From Streptococcus oralis ATCC 35037 (GTDB taxonomy: Bacteria; Bacillota; Bacilli; Lactobacillales; Streptococcaceae): a stretch of 64,000 nucleotides of DNA. Every line of letters begins with the position of its first letter. Within the stretch, counting starts at the first letter, position 1. Location: positions 450,001 to 514,000 of the forward strand of contig NZ_LR134336.1 of NCBI RefSeq assembly GCF_900637025.1, given 5' to 3'. Under the pieces are notes generated by a model. It had not been told where the DNA came from. It did not search any database and was given only the letters and a program-made list of their open reading frames with translations. A program made the translations under genes and the position numbers. Positions 42,621 through 52,343 of the stretch are shown one piece after another.

Positions 42621-43565
42621 ATGCCGATTAGAATTGATAAAAAATTGCCAGCTGTTGAGATTTTACGGACAGAGAATATCTTTGTCATGGATGATCAACG
42701 TGCGGCCCACCAAGATATCCGTCCCTTGAAAATTTTGATTTTAAACCTAATGCCCAAAAAAGTGGTCACAGAGACCCAGTTGTTACGGCATTTAGCAAAT
42801 ACTCCTTTGCAATTGGACATAGACTTTCTCTATATGGAGAGCCACCGTTCCAAGACGACTCGTGCAGAGCATATGGAGACTTTTTATAAAACTTTTCCTG
42901 AAGTCAAGGACGAGTATTTTGATGGGATGATTATCACAGGGGCTCCGATTGAGCATTTACCATTTGAGGAAGTGGACTATTGGGAGGAATTCAGTCAGGT
43001 GCTTGAGTGGTCCAAGACCCATGTCTATTCGACCCTTCATATCTGCTGGGGTGCCCAAGCAGGTCTTTATGCTCGCTATGGAGTTGATAAACACCAGATG
43101 GAGCAGAAATTGTCAGGCATTTACCCGCAGGATACCTTGAAAGAGGGCCATCTTCTCTTTCGTGGTTTTGATGATAGCTATGTAGCTCCCCATTCTCGTT
43201 ATACAGAAATCTATAAGGAAGAGATATTAGGAAAAACCAATCTGGAAATCCTCTCTGAGGGAGAACAAGTCGGCGTTTCTATTTTAGCCAGTCGGGATCT
43301 TCGTGAGATTTATAGTTTTGGTCATTTGGAGTACGATCGTGACACTTTGGCAAGAGAGTATTTTCGTGATTATGAGGCGGGACTCGACCCTCATATCCCA
43401 GAGAACTACTTTAAAAATGATGATGTAAATGAGACACCTTGTCTCTGTTGGTCTTCATCAGCTGCCCTCTTTTTCAGCAATTGGGTAAACTATGCAGTTT
43501 ATCAAGAAACCCCTTTTGACTGGAGAAAGGTAGAGGATGATGCGGCTGCATTTGGATATCTATAA
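42621..43565 (+). CDS. metA: Homoserine O-acyltransferase MetA (predicted acetyl-specific)
   Basis: This 314-residue enzyme catalyses the first committed step of methionine synthesis from homoserine. The nucleophile Cys lies in [18 protein letters not shown] near residue 142, and the catalytic His and Glu in [16 protein letters not shown] near residues 235-237. Residue 111, in [16 protein letters not shown], is Glu. In this family Glu111 is linked to acetyl-CoA and Gly111 to succinyl-CoA, so O-acetylhomoserine is the likely product. A MET-box overlaps its promoter. It is followed 8 bp later by dnaD. Confidence 0.95.
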   Translation: MPIRIDKKLPAVEILRTENIFVMDDQRAAHQDIRPLKILILNLMPKKVVTETQLLRHLANTPLQLDIDFLYMESHRSKTTRAEHMETFYKTFPEVKDEYFDGMIITGAPIEHLPFEEVDYWEEFSQVLEWSKTHVYSTLHICWGAQAGLYARYGVDKHQMEQKLSGIYPQDTLKEGHLLFRGFDDSYVAPHSRYTEIYKEEILGKTNLEILSEGEQVGVSILASRDLREIYSFGHLEYDRDTLAREYFRDYEAGLDPHIPENYFKNDDVNETPCLCWSSSAALFFSNWVNYAVYQETPFDWRKVEDDAAAFGYL

Positions 43566-43573
43566 GAGGAATT

Positions 43574-44251
43574 ATGACATATTTTGACGCTTTTAAATCA
43601 GGGAACTTGGTTTTACCAAGTGCCCTGCTCTTGCATTTTAAGGAACTCTTTCCTTCCAGTGAAGATTTTCTGGTCTGGCAATTTTTCTATCTACAAAACA
43701 CCACAGCCCTCGGAGATGTTTCGCCTAGCCAAATAGCTGAAATCATTGGCAAAGAGGTAGCAGATGTCAACCAATCTATTTCGAATTTGACTGAAAATGG
43801 TTTGCTACAATATCGAACCATTGAACTAAACGGTGAAATTGAGCTGATTTTTGATGCTAGTTTGGCTTTTGAACGCTTGGATAGCTTACTAGATAGCCAA
43901 ACTCCAGCTACAACAGTCCCAAACCCGCAGAATCAGTTGAAGGATCTGGTTGAAACTTTTCAGCAGGAATTGGGACGCTTATTAACACCATTTGAAATCG
44001 AAGACCTTTCTAAGACTGTCAAAGAAGACGGAGTTAAGGCGGATTTGATCAAGGAAGCTCTCCGAGAGGCCGTTCTCAATGGCAAGCCAAACTGGAAATA
44101 TATTCAGGCAATCCTACGAAACTGGCGCCATGAAGGCATTCAATCTGTTGCCCAAGTAGAGGCCAAACGAGCAGAGCGAGAAGCGAATAATCCCAAACAA
44201 GTTCAGGCTTCGGCTGATTTTCTCGATGCCATGAATTTGTGGCAAGATTAG
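43574..44251 (+). CDS. dnaD: DnaD-family replication initiation protein
   Basis: This 225-residue protein has an N-terminal winged-helix domain (SPSQIAEIIGKEVADVNQSI) and the C-terminal DnaB/DnaD domain at about residues 125-205 (LVETFQQELGRLLTPFEIED, then the YIQAILRNW motif near residue 188). It helps load the replicative helicase at the origin. AAGAGGAATT precedes the ATG, 8 bp after metA, so it probably shares the metA transcript. Confidence 0.93.
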   Translation: MTYFDAFKSGNLVLPSALLLHFKELFPSSEDFLVWQFFYLQNTTALGDVSPSQIAEIIGKEVADVNQSISNLTENGLLQYRTIELNGEIELIFDASLAFERLDSLLDSQTPATTVPNPQNQLKDLVETFQQELGRLLTPFEIEDLSKTVKEDGVKADLIKEALREAVLNGKPNWKYIQAILRNWRHEGIQSVAQVEAKRAEREANNPKQVQASADFLDAMNLWQD

Positions 44252-44347
44252 TCGCTTGAAAAATCTTGAAAATTAGAGTAAGGTTTGCAAGCTCCTTATA
44301 AATATGATAGAATAATAGTGAATAAAATGAAAAAAGAGGTATGTGAA

Positions 44348-45106
44348 ATGTCACGTAAACCATTTATCGCTGGTAACTGGAAAATGAACAAAAATCCAGA
44401 AGAAGCAAAAGCATTCGTTGAAGCCGTTGCATCAAAACTTCCTTCATCAGACCTTGTTGAAGCAGGTATCGCAGCTCCTGCAGTTGATTTGACAGCTGTT
44501 CTTGCTGCTGCAAAAGGTTCAAACCTTAAAGTTGCTGCTCAAAACTGCTACTTTGAAAATGCAGGTGCTTTCACTGGTGAAACTAGCCCACAAGTTTTGA
44601 AAGAAATCGGTACTGACTACGTTGTTATCGGTCACTCAGAACGTCGTGACTACTTCCATGAAACTGACGAAGATATCAACAAAAAAGCAAAAGCAATCTT
44701 TGCAAACGGTATGCTTCCAATCATCTGTTGTGGTGAGTCACTTGAAACTTACGAAGCTGGTAAAGCAGCTGAATTCGTAGGTGCTCAAGTATCTGCTGCT
44801 TTGGCTGGATTGACTGCTGAGCAAGTTGCTGCATCCGTTATCGCTTATGAGCCAATCTGGGCTATCGGTACTGGTAAATCAGCTTCACAAGACGATGCAC
44901 AAAAAATGTGTAAAGTTGTTCGTGATGTTGTAGCTGCTGACTTTGGTCAAGAAGTTGCTGACAAAGTTCGTGTTCAATACGGTGGTTCAGTTAAACCTGA
45001 AAACGTTGCTTCATACATGGCTTGCCCAGACGTGGACGGAGCCCTTGTTGGTGGAGCATCACTTGAAGCTGAAAGTTTCTTGGCATTGCTTGACTTTGTA
45101 AAATAA
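44348..45106 (+). CDS. tpiA: Triosephosphate isomerase
   Basis: I place the start at the ATG at 44348 ([16 protein letters not shown]); the longer frame upstream carries the promoter (TAGAAT near 44310). The 252-residue glycolytic enzyme has Asn/Lys in GNWKMN, catalytic His in [10 protein letters not shown] near residue 97, catalytic Glu in [11 protein letters not shown] near residue 168, and the phosphate loops YGGSVKPEN and GALVGGASL. Codon bias is strong. It is monocistronic and has a terminator. Confidence 0.99.
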   Translation: MSRKPFIAGNWKMNKNPEEAKAFVEAVASKLPSSDLVEAGIAAPAVDLTAVLAAAKGSNLKVAAQNCYFENAGAFTGETSPQVLKEIGTDYVVIGHSERRDYFHETDEDINKKAKAIFANGMLPIICCGESLETYEAGKAAEFVGAQVSAALAGLTAEQVAASVIAYEPIWAIGTGKSASQDDAQKMCKVVRDVVAADFGQEVADKVRVQYGGSVKPENVASYMACPDVDGALVGGASLEAESFLALLDFVK

Positions 45107-45118
45107 TCTAGGTTATTC

Positions 45119-45148
45119 CAGACAGTCTTTTAAGACTGTCTTTTTTTA
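45119..45148 (+). terminator. Terminator of tpiA
   Basis: GACAGTCTT-TT-AAGACTGTC is a perfect palindrome followed by T7. Confidence 0.93.
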
Positions 45149-45298
45149 AAAAAAATTCTGTATATTTTTCTTAAATTATCAGTCTATTGCAACTTTTCTC
45201 AGATAGTACATTTTCCTTGATATCATTTTCTGGTAGTAGTATACTTGTATTATAGCTACTGTGAAGTAGTTATAAAAAAATGAAAAGAGGTAAGAAAT

Positions 45299-45817
45299 AT
45301 GGTTGAATTGAAAAAAGAAGCAGTAAAAGACGTAACAACATTATCTAAAACAGCGCCAGTAGCATTGGCGAAAACAAAGGAAGTATTGAACCAAGCAGTA
45401 GCGGACTTGTATGTGGCTCACATTGCCCTTCACCAAGTTCACTGGTATATGCGTGGTCGTGGCTTCCTCGTATGGCATCCAAAAATGGATGAATACATGG
45501 ACAGTCTTGATAGCTATCTTGACGAAATCAGTGAACGTTTGATTACTCTTGGTGGAAAACCTTATTCAACTTTGACAGAATTCCTTCAACACAGTGAAAT
45601 CGAAGAAGAAGAAGGAGAATTCCGTAACGTTGAAGAAAGCTTGGAACGTGTTCTAGCAATTTATCGCTACCTCATCGCTCTTTTCCAAAAAGCTTTGGAT
45701 GTAACTGACGAAGAAGGTGATGATGTTACAAACGATATCTTTGTTGGGGCTAAGGCTGAACTTGAGAAAACAGTTTGGATGCTTACAGCAGAACTTGGAC
45801 AAGCTCCTGGTTTGTAA
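45299..45817 (+). CDS. dpr: Dps-like peroxide resistance protein (Dpr)
   Basis: This 172-residue ferritin-like protein has the dinuclear ferroxidase signature [20 protein letters not shown] near residue 46, then [18 protein letters not shown]. Dpr dodecamers store iron and protect catalase-free streptococci from Fenton chemistry. A GAGGTAAGAAAT site precedes the ATG. The 190-bp upstream gap carries a TGTATTATAGC stretch that could belong to its promoter. I do not see a clear PerR box. Confidence 0.95.
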   Translation: MVELKKEAVKDVTTLSKTAPVALAKTKEVLNQAVADLYVAHIALHQVHWYMRGRGFLVWHPKMDEYMDSLDSYLDEISERLITLGGKPYSTLTEFLQHSEIEEEEGEFRNVEESLERVLAIYRYLIALFQKALDVTDEEGDDVTNDIFVGAKAELEKTVWMLTAELGQAPGL

Positions 45818-45878
45818 GATATAGTTGCTACCCCTTTTATCATGAGGTGCTTGATAAGTGCCCATGATCAATCATCTT

Positions 45879-45919
45879 TTAAAAGTCATGTAACTGTAAA
45901 AAGGTGCATGACTTTTTTG
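45879..45919 (+). terminator. Terminator of dpr
   Basis: AAAAGTCATGTA / GCATGACTTTT form a stem with a loop of about 13 nt and a T6 tail. Confidence 0.85.
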
Positions 45920-46028
45920 TTTGCTAGCCCTTAGGAAACATTGTCAAATCTAGGATTTTACGGTATAATAGTTGCTGTTCGAGAAATTTTGATTTTCAAA
46001 GAATAGTGAAATGTTATAAGGAGAACCC

Positions 46029-46367
46029 ATGAACAACTTACCAAATTGCCCAAAATGTCATTCAGAATATGTCTACGAAGACGGAAGTCTCTTGGTTTGC
46101 CCAGAGTGTGCCTATGAATGGAATCCTGCTGAAGTTGCAGAAGTAGAAGAAGGTGTTGTTGCTATCGATGCCAATGGAAATAAATTGGCTGACGGCGATA
46201 CTGTAACCCTCATCAAGGACTTGAAAGTAAAAGGTGCACCTAAGGATTTGAAACAAGGAACTCGTGTTAAAAATATCCGTATCGTAGAAGGTGACCACAA
46301 CATCGACTGTAAGATTGATGGTTTTGGAGCTATGAAACTCAAGTCAGAATTTGTTAAGAAAATCTAG
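46029..46367 (+). CDS. PhnA/YjdM zinc-ribbon protein
   Basis: This 112-residue protein has an N-terminal zinc ribbon with two CPxC-type pairs ([16 protein letters not shown] and [13 protein letters not shown]) and a C-terminal PhnA domain ([40 protein letters not shown]). Despite the name alkylphosphonate utilisation protein, the family has no proven role in that process. AAGGAGAACCC precedes the ATG. It is followed 2 bp later by the membrane-protein gene, so the two are co-transcribed. Confidence 0.92.
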   Translation: MNNLPNCPKCHSEYVYEDGSLLVCPECAYEWNPAEVAEVEEGVVAIDANGNKLADGDTVTLIKDLKVKGAPKDLKQGTRVKNIRIVEGDHNIDCKIDGFGAMKLKSEFVKKI

Positions 46368-46369
46368 CC

Positions 46370-46993
46370 ATGAAACTGAATTATAAATTTATCTTTTATA
46401 GTCGTGTGCTCTTGTTTTTAGCGGCATTTACAGGGGTTTATTTAGAAATTACCAAGCACGGTGGCTTTGGTATGCTCCTTTACTACACAGTGTTGTCCAA
46501 TCTTTTGGTAACGATTTTCACGGGCTATCTGCTCCGTGTGATGAGCCGTTCAGGTGAAAATTGGCAAAGTCCGACCTTGCTTCGTCTCAAGGGTGGCGTT
46601 ACCATGAGTATCATGATTACCTGTGTGATTTACCATTTTATGCTTGCTCCGATCGCGACAGACTTTTACCGTGTGGAAAATTTCCTTTGCCACTATATCG
46701 TTCCACTCTGGTTTTTAGCCGACACCCTCTTCTTTGATAAACGGGGTCAATACAAGATCTGGGATCCAGTCTTGTGGACCATCTTGCCCTTGGTTTATAT
46801 GATTTTTGCCTTGTTTAATGGCTTGGTCTTAAAACTCAATATTCCGAATTCCAAGGACAATCCCTTCCCTTATTTCTTTTTAAATGTGAACAAGGGTTGG
46901 GACGTGGTTATCAAATGGTGTTTGATCATTTTTGCGGCCTATATGGTTGCAGGCTTCATCTTCTATCTGATCAAGCAAATCAAGCGAAAATAG
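46370..46993 (+). CDS. Pr6Pr-family 6-TM membrane protein
   Basis: This 207-residue protein has six hydrophobic helices. The pattern LYYTVLSNLLVTIFTGYLL near the start, VIYHFMLAP in the middle and FLCHYIVPLWFLADTLFF matches Pr6Pr/FAR-17a-AIG1-like membrane proteins. A conserved His pair (YHFM, CHYI) lies in the membrane. The function is not known. It follows the PhnA-like gene without a gap. Confidence 0.82.
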   Translation: MKLNYKFIFYSRVLLFLAAFTGVYLEITKHGGFGMLLYYTVLSNLLVTIFTGYLLRVMSRSGENWQSPTLLRLKGGVTMSIMITCVIYHFMLAPIATDFYRVENFLCHYIVPLWFLADTLFFDKRGQYKIWDPVLWTILPLVYMIFALFNGLVLKLNIPNSKDNPFPYFFLNVNKGWDVVIKWCLIIFAAYMVAGFIFYLIKQIKRK

Positions 46994-47105
46994 TCTTCCT
47001 ATTAGGAAAGTTAGGACGGAGTCTCTAGTTCAATCGGGCTCCTTCTTTTCTTGCCATCTTCCTTTTAAAAGGATCAACAGTGAGAAATATACAGAAAGAA
47101 AATTC

Positions 47106-48257
47106 ATGAAACAATATTTAGAACGGGCTAGTATTTTGGCCCTCTCCCTCGTTTTGATTACCTCCTTTTCCATTTCAAGCGCTCTGCCAGCCATGTTTGA
47201 CTACTATCAAGGCTACCCCAAAGAACAAATCGAGCTCCTGGTCAGTCTTCCTTCTTTTGGAATCATGATTATGCTGGTTTTAAATGGGTTTTTGGAGCGG
47301 TTATTTCCTGAGCGTCTTCAGATTAGTCTGGGACTTCTCATCCTTTCTATCGGTGGAACTGCCCCTTTCTGGTATCAGGAATACAACTTTGTCTTTGCGA
47401 TGCGGATTTTATTTGGCTTGGGTGTTGGGATGATCAATGCCAAGGCCATTTCCATCATCAGCGAACGCTATCATGGAAAGACACGGATCCAGATGTTGGG
47501 GCTTCGCGGATCAGCAGAAGTTGTCGGGGCGTCGATTTTGACTCTAGTGGTCGGTCAACTCTTATCCTTGGGATGGACAGTGACCTTCTTGGCCTACAGT
47601 GCGGGATTTTTAGTATTGATTCTTTATCTGCTCTTTGTCCCTTATGGGAAAGAAAAGAAAGAAACAAAGAAAAAAGAGACCGAAACGACTCGTTTGACAG
47701 GAAAGATGAAAGGATTAATTTTTCTATTGGCTGTCGAAGCAGCAGTTGTTGTCTGCACCAACACAGCTATCACCATTCGTATTCCTAGTCTGATGGTGGA
47801 AAGAGGTCTAGGGGATGCCCAGTTATCGAGCTTGGTCTTAAGTATTATGCAGTTGATTGGTATCTTGGCAGGTGTGAGTTTTTCTTTCTTTATCTCTCTA
47901 TTTAAAGAAAGATTGCTCCTTTGGTCAGGTATCACCTTTGGATTGGGGCAGATTGTGATTGCCTTGTCTCCGTCATTGGGTGTGATGGTAGTTGGAAGTG
48001 TTGTGGCAGGTTTTTCCTACAGTGTGGCCTTGACCACTGTCTTTCAGCTTCTTTCTGAAAGAATCCCAGCCAAGCTCCTTAATCAGGCAACATCTTTTGC
48101 AGTGCTAGGATGCAGCTTTGGAGCCTTTACGACACCTTTCATTCTTGGGGCGATTGGCTTGGTGACTCAAAATGGTATGTTGGTCTTCACCATTTTAGGA
48201 TGTTGGTTGATTGTCACTTCTATCTTTGTTATGTACGCACTTCAAAAGAGAGCTTAG
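47106..48257 (+). CDS. Major facilitator superfamily transporter
   Basis: This 383-residue protein has about 12 membrane helices with a central cytoplasmic loop (KEKKETKKKETETTRLTGKM near residue 185). The MFS motif between helices 2 and 3 is weak (LNGFLERLFPERLQ). The pattern resembles drug- or sugar-efflux MFS proteins (cynX/YceI-like), but the substrate cannot be named. AGAAAGAAAATTC precedes the ATG. The stop codon lies inside the terminator stem. Confidence 0.88.
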   Translation: MKQYLERASILALSLVLITSFSISSALPAMFDYYQGYPKEQIELLVSLPSFGIMIMLVLNGFLERLFPERLQISLGLLILSIGGTAPFWYQEYNFVFAMRILFGLGVGMINAKAISIISERYHGKTRIQMLGLRGSAEVVGASILTLVVGQLLSLGWTVTFLAYSAGFLVLILYLLFVPYGKEKKETKKKETETTRLTGKMKGLIFLLAVEAAVVVCTNTAITIRIPSLMVERGLGDAQLSSLVLSIMQLIGILAGVSFSFFISLFKERLLLWSGITFGLGQIVIALSPSLGVMVVGSVVAGFSYSVALTTVFQLLSERIPAKLLNQATSFAVLGCSFGAFTTPFILGAIGLVTQNGMLVFTILGCWLIVTSIFVMYALQKRA

Positions 48258-48277
48258 GATTAATTTCCTAAGTTTTT
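48253..48277 (+). terminator. Terminator overlapping the MFS stop codon
   Basis: CTTAGGA-TTAATT-TCCTAAG is a perfect 7-bp stem followed by TTTTTC. The TAG stop is within the left arm. Confidence 0.85.
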
Positions 48278-48320
48278 CTTTCTGGGAATTTTGTACCCAG
48301 ACAATTATTGGTTTTTAAAC

Positions 48321-48349
48321 TTGTTTACACTTTTATTTCCTGATAAAAT
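48321..48349 (+). promoter_or_regulatory. Promoter of truA, nearly leaderless
   Basis: TTGTTT (48321-48326) and TAAAAT (48344-48349) are 17 bp apart. The -10 ends 7 bp before the truA ATG. Confidence 0.5.
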
Positions 48350-48356
48350 AGAAGTT

Positions 48357-49106
48357 ATGACAAGATATAAAGCAACTATTTCTTATGATGGTTTTGCCTT
48401 TGCCGGTTTTCAGCGCCAGCCTCATGCGCGGAGCGTTCAAGAGGAAATCGAAAAAACCTTAACGAGACTCAATAAGGGGCAAGCCATCGCTGTTCATGGT
48501 GCTGGTAGGACGGATAGTGGGGTCCATGCTCTGGAACAGGTCATTCATTTTGATCTGCCCTATCAGATGGATGAGGAAAAACTCCGTTTTGCTCTGGATA
48601 CTCAGTCACCAGAAGATATCGATGTGATTTCGATTGAGATTGTGGCGGATGATTTTCATTGCCGTTATGCAAAACATAGCAAGACCTATGAGTTTATAGT
48701 AGATAGGGGGCGTCCTAAAAATCCCATGCGCCGTCACTATGCTACTCACTTTCCCTATCCCCTCGATGTGGAGCGGATGCAGGAGGCTGTCAAGAAATTA
48801 GAAGGAACCCACGATTTTACCGGTTTTACAGCATCTGGAACCAGTGTAGAGGACAAGGTTCGGACCATTACAGAAGCCAGTCTTAGTGTTGATGAGACAG
48901 GGCAGTTTTTGACTTTTACCTTTTCAGGAAATGGATTCTTATATAAACAGATTCGTAATATGGTGGGGACACTGCTCAAAATCGGAAATAATCGAATGCC
49001 AGTTGAGCAGATTGACTTGATTTTGGAGAAGAAGGACAGGCAGCTAGCAGGTCCAACGGCTGCACCGAATGGCTTGTATTTAAAGGAGATTCGTTATGAA
49101 GAATAA
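48357..49106 (+). CDS. truA: tRNA pseudouridine(38-40) synthase TruA
   Basis: The ATG at 48357 ([20 protein letters not shown]) gives 249 residues; the longer frame upstream includes promoter sequence. The catalytic Asp lies in [16 protein letters not shown] near residue 54, and the C-terminal [14 protein letters not shown] motif is complete. It modifies the anticodon arm of tRNAs. There is no ribosome binding site and the -10 is only 7 bp upstream, so the message may be leaderless. It overlaps the kinase gene by 11 bp. Confidence 0.95.
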   Translation: MTRYKATISYDGFAFAGFQRQPHARSVQEEIEKTLTRLNKGQAIAVHGAGRTDSGVHALEQVIHFDLPYQMDEEKLRFALDTQSPEDIDVISIEIVADDFHCRYAKHSKTYEFIVDRGRPKNPMRRHYATHFPYPLDVERMQEAVKKLEGTHDFTGFTASGTSVEDKVRTITEASLSVDETGQFLTFTFSGNGFLYKQIRNMVGTLLKIGNNRMPVEQIDLILEKKDRQLAGPTAAPNGLYLKEIRYEE

Positions 49107-49869
49107 TCGTATTTTAGCCCTTTCTGGGAATGATATTTTTAGTGGTGGTGGTTTATCAGCTGATCTTGCCACCTATACCTTAAACGGCTTGCATGGCTTT
49201 GTAGCAGTGACTTGTTTGACAGCCTTGACAGAGAAGGGGTTTGAAGTCTTCCCTACAGATGATACTATTTTCCAACATGAGTTGAATAGCTTACGTGATG
49301 TCGAGTTTGCAGGGATTAAGATTGGCCTTCTTCCTACTGTCAGTGTGGCTGAGAAGGCCTTGGACTTTATCAAGCAACGTCCAGGAGTGCCTGTGGTATT
49401 GGACCCCGTTTTGGTCTGCAAGGAAACGCACGACGTGGCTGTTAGTGAGCTCTGCCAAGAGTTGATTCGTTTTTTCCCTCATGTCAGTGTGATTACGCCA
49501 AATCTTCCTGAAGCAGAATTGTTGGCTGGTCAAGAGATCAAAACATTGGAAGATATGAAAACTGCAGCGCAGAAATTGCATGATTTAGGAGCGCCAGCAG
49601 TTATTATCAAGGGAGGCAATCGCCTCAGTCAGGACAAGGCAGTGGATGTCTTTTATGATGGACAAACTTTCACTGTTCTAGAAAACCCAGTCATTCAAGG
49701 CCAAAATGCGGGTGCAGGATGTACCTTTGCCTCAAGCATCGCCAGTCACTTGGTTAAAGGGGATGAACTTTTACCAGCAGTAGAGAGCTCGAAAGCTTTC
49801 GTTTACCGTGCTATTGCACAAGCAGATCAATATGGAGTAAGACAATATGAAGCAAACCAAAACAACTAA
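49096..49869 (+). CDS. Pyridoxine/hydroxymethylpyrimidine kinase (ThiD/PdxK-like)
   Basis: This 257-residue ribokinase-fold enzyme has [20 protein letters not shown] near the start, [25 protein letters not shown] and the anion-hole motif [18 protein letters not shown] near residue 210. Family members phosphorylate hydroxymethylpyrimidine, pyridoxine or both. The overlapping ECF S-component gene downstream, of a type proposed for pyridoxine, and the absence of thiamine genes here favour pyridoxine kinase activity. It overlaps truA by 11 bp and the S component by 23 bp. Confidence 0.88.
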   Translation: MKNNRILALSGNDIFSGGGLSADLATYTLNGLHGFVAVTCLTALTEKGFEVFPTDDTIFQHELNSLRDVEFAGIKIGLLPTVSVAEKALDFIKQRPGVPVVLDPVLVCKETHDVAVSELCQELIRFFPHVSVITPNLPEAELLAGQEIKTLEDMKTAAQKLHDLGAPAVIIKGGNRLSQDKAVDVFYDGQTFTVLENPVIQGQNAGAGCTFASSIASHLVKGDELLPAVESSKAFVYRAIAQADQYGVRQYEANQNN

Positions 49870-50308
49870 AATCGCCCTTGTATCCCTCTTAACCGCCCTT
49901 TCTGTGGTTCTAGGTTATTACTTGAAAATTGGAACGCCAACAGGAATATTGACTCTCTTGGATGCAGGTATTTTCTTTACTGCCTTTTACTTTGGCAGTA
50001 AAGAAGGGGCCGTCGTTGGAGGACTAGCAGCTTTTCTGCTTGACCTTTTATCAGGCTTTCCACAGTGGATGTTCTTTAGCTTGGTAAACCATGGCTTGCA
50101 AGGATTTTTTGCAGGTTTTAAAGGGAAATGGCAATGGCTAGGCCTTGTCTTGGCTACTATCGTCATGGTAAGTGGCTACGCTCTGGGCTCAACTCTAATG
50201 AATGGCTGGTCAGCAGCCTTGCCAGAAATCCTTCCAAACTTCCTACAAAATACCTTGGGAATGGTTGTGGGATTTGTAGTCTTTCAGAGTGTCAAGAAGA
50301 TAAAATAA
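49847..50308 (+). CDS. ECF transporter S component (PdxU2-type candidate)
   Basis: This 153-residue protein has six short hydrophobic helices and the typical S-component start [20 protein letters not shown], which is followed by a GTPTGILTLLDAGIFF loop. It binds a vitamin and works with a shared EcfAAT module encoded elsewhere. It overlaps the pyridoxine/HMP kinase gene by 23 bp, so import and phosphorylation of one substrate are coupled. Pyridoxine is likely; a thiamine precursor is the alternative. Confidence 0.85.
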   Translation: MKQTKTTKIALVSLLTALSVVLGYYLKIGTPTGILTLLDAGIFFTAFYFGSKEGAVVGGLAAFLLDLLSGFPQWMFFSLVNHGLQGFFAGFKGKWQWLGLVLATIVMVSGYALGSTLMNGWSAALPEILPNFLQNTLGMVVGFVVFQSVKKIK

Positions 50309-50336
50309 AAAAGTCAGCTTCAATAGCTGACTTTTT
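50307..50336. terminator. Bidirectional terminator
   Basis: AAGTCAGCT-TCAAT-AGCTGACTT is a perfect 9-bp stem with A- and T-runs on either side. It stops the truA operon and the convergent pepQ. Confidence 0.93.
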
Positions 50337-50350
50337 GCTTGTCTCTATGT

Positions 50351-51433
50351 TTAATCAAAATAAAGCAAATCTTTGCTGGTGCTGGTAAAGAGGTCAAATC
50401 CATCCTTAGTGACAACACCGCAGTCTTCGATACGAACACCGACTTTGCCCGGGATATAGATACCAGGTTCAACAGAGAAGCACATGCCTTCTTCGATGAC
50501 CATGTCGTTACCTTCCATGATAGATGGGAATTCGTGGACATCCATACCGATACCGTGACCGAGACGGTGGTTGAAGTACTCACCGTAACCAGCTTTTTCG
50601 ATGACCTCACGGGCGGCGCGGTCCACTTCATGGGCAGTCACACCTGGCTTGATGAAGTCAAGGGCAGCTTGTTGGGCTTCAAGCGTCAAGTTGTAAATAT
50701 CTTTTTTGAACTGGTCTGGTTTACCGACAGCGACCGTACGAGTCATATCTGAGGCATAGCCATTAACCATGACACCGAGGTCAAAGAGGAGAAGGGCGTC
50801 CTTTTCAACTTTGTTTGCACCAGGAATTCCGTGCGGATTTGCAGCGTTATCGCCAGTCAAGACCATAGTATCAAAGCTCATTTCATAGCCTTCACCTTTC
50901 ATGGCAAAATCGATTTGGGCAATGATGTCTGTTTCCGTCTTATCAAGAGAAATATTGTCAAAACCAACCTTAACAGCCTTATCAGCATAGAGCCCTGCAA
51001 CCATCATTTTTTGCACTTCATCAGCTGATTTGATGAGGCGCATGCGTTGAATGCGAGGAGTGAGGTTTTCAAACTCAGCAGTTTCAAAAACTGTTTTCAA
51101 ACCATGGTATTTGGTCAAGATGAGATTGTCAAACTCAACAGCGACACGTTTGAAGTCGTGCTGCGGCAAAGCATTTTTGATTTTTTGCCATGGATTTTCA
51201 GAATCTACATAGCCCGCAACCGGGAAGGAAACGGTGCTACTTGCACGTTCCACTTCGAGAGCTGGGACAAAGAGGAGAGGTTCCTGATCCGCTAGGACAA
51301 AGAGGAACATTTGGCGTTCATGGGGATCACTGTAAAAGCCAGTGAGGTAATTAATAGTGACGGGGTCAGATACGACAGCGACGTCTAGTTTTTCTGATTC
51401 AAGATATGTTACGATTTGTTGTAATTTAGACAT
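50351..51433 (-). CDS. pepQ: Xaa-Pro dipeptidase PepQ (M24B)
   Basis: This 360-residue cytoplasmic peptidase cleaves Xaa-Pro dipeptides. The pita-bread metal site is complete: LLFDLGVMVNGYASDMTRTV near residue 215 (two Asp), HRLGHGIGMDVHEFP near residue 287 (His), CFSVEPGIY (Glu) and GVRIEDCGVV (Glu). The N-terminal creatinase-like domain carries LDVAVVSDPVTINYLTGFYS. It is monocistronic on the minus strand. Confidence 0.95.
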   Translation of the reverse strand: MSKLQQIVTYLESEKLDVAVVSDPVTINYLTGFYSDPHERQMFLFVLADQEPLLFVPALEVERASSTVSFPVAGYVDSENPWQKIKNALPQHDFKRVAVEFDNLILTKYHGLKTVFETAEFENLTPRIQRMRLIKSADEVQKMMVAGLYADKAVKVGFDNISLDKTETDIIAQIDFAMKGEGYEMSFDTMVLTGDNAANPHGIPGANKVEKDALLLFDLGVMVNGYASDMTRTVAVGKPDQFKKDIYNLTLEAQQAALDFIKPGVTAHEVDRAAREVIEKAGYGEYFNHRLGHGIGMDVHEFPSIMEGNDMVIEEGMCFSVEPGIYIPGKVGVRIEDCGVVTKDGFDLFTSTSKDLLYFD

Positions 51434-51509
51434 ATGCTACCTTCTTTCTACCCCTCTATTTTGGCAAAAAAAGAGAGAAAATGCAAGGGAGAAGGGTAAA
51501 ATAGCAGGC

Positions 51510-51543
51510 AAAAAGAACTCCGACAAGATAGGGGAGTTCTTTG
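51510..51543 (-). terminator. Terminator of murT-gatD
   Basis: On the minus strand, AGAACTCC / GGAGTTCT form an 8-bp stem with an 11-nt loop and a TTTTTG tail. Confidence 0.85.
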
Positions 51544-51560
51544 ATATAGCTTTCATTTCT

Positions 51561-52343
51561 TTAAGAAAAGTCAGCCTTGCTTTTGACGTCGCTGTATTCT
51601 TCAGCGATTTCTTGACTGAGAATGTCTTCATAGGCAGGGAGTTGGATGTCCTGACCGTATTTCTTCTTGAGGGCAGTAGTAACTAGGCGATAAGCTAGAT
51701 TGGCATTACGAGAGAGGATAGGTCCGTGGAAGTAGGAACCAAAGACATTCTTATAATGAACCCCTTCGCCGATTTTTTCTTCGTTATTTCCATTTCCATA
51801 GACCACCTGTCCTAGCGGTTTTTGGTCATCAGAAAGGAAGGTACGTCCCTGATGATTTTCAAAGCCATAGTAGGTTTCATCGAATTCTTCATTATGGATC
51901 TTGATGTCACCGATAAAGCGGTTATTAGTCTGGTTGAGGGTGTAGTGACCCATGACACCGAGCCCTTCGATGCGTTTACCTGAAGCCTCAACATAATATT
52001 GGCCCAATAGTTGGAAACCACCACAGATAGCTAGAACCACTCCGTCGTTTTGGATGTAGTTGTCAATGCTCTCTTTTTTAGCAGGAAGGTCGCCTGCAAT
52101 GATGCTTTGTTCAAAGTCTTGGCCGCCACCGAAAAAGGCGATATCATAGTGGTTTTCATCAAAGTCATCATGGAGAGAAACGATGTCAACCGTCACATGA
52201 GCTCCCAGTTTTTCAGCCACATACTTGAGCATGAGGATGTTGCCGTTGTCTCCGTAAGTATTCATGAGGTTTCCGTAAAGGTGGGCGATGTTGAGCTGAT
52301 AAGGGTAGTTGCCAGCTTTTGAGGAAAGTGAAGTATAAACCAT
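51561..52343 (-). CDS. gatD: Lipid II glutamine amidotransferase subunit GatD
   Basis: This 260-residue type 1 glutaminase of the CobB/CobQ class supplies ammonia for amidation of D-Glu in lipid II. The nucleophile Cys lies in [16 protein letters not shown] near residue 94, and the His in [13 protein letters not shown] near residue 189. It works as a complex with MurT, whose stop overlaps this start by one base (TAATG/ATG-A type coupling on the minus strand). Amidation is essential in pneumococcus. Confidence 0.95.
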   Translation of the reverse strand: MVYTSLSSKAGNYPYQLNIAHLYGNLMNTYGDNGNILMLKYVAEKLGAHVTVDIVSLHDDFDENHYDIAFFGGGQDFEQSIIAGDLPAKKESIDNYIQNDGVVLAICGGFQLLGQYYVEASGKRIEGLGVMGHYTLNQTNNRFIGDIKIHNEEFDETYYGFENHQGRTFLSDDQKPLGQVVYGNGNNEEKIGEGVHYKNVFGSYFHGPILSRNANLAYRLVTTALKKKYGQDIQLPAYEDILSQEIAEEYSDVKSKADFS

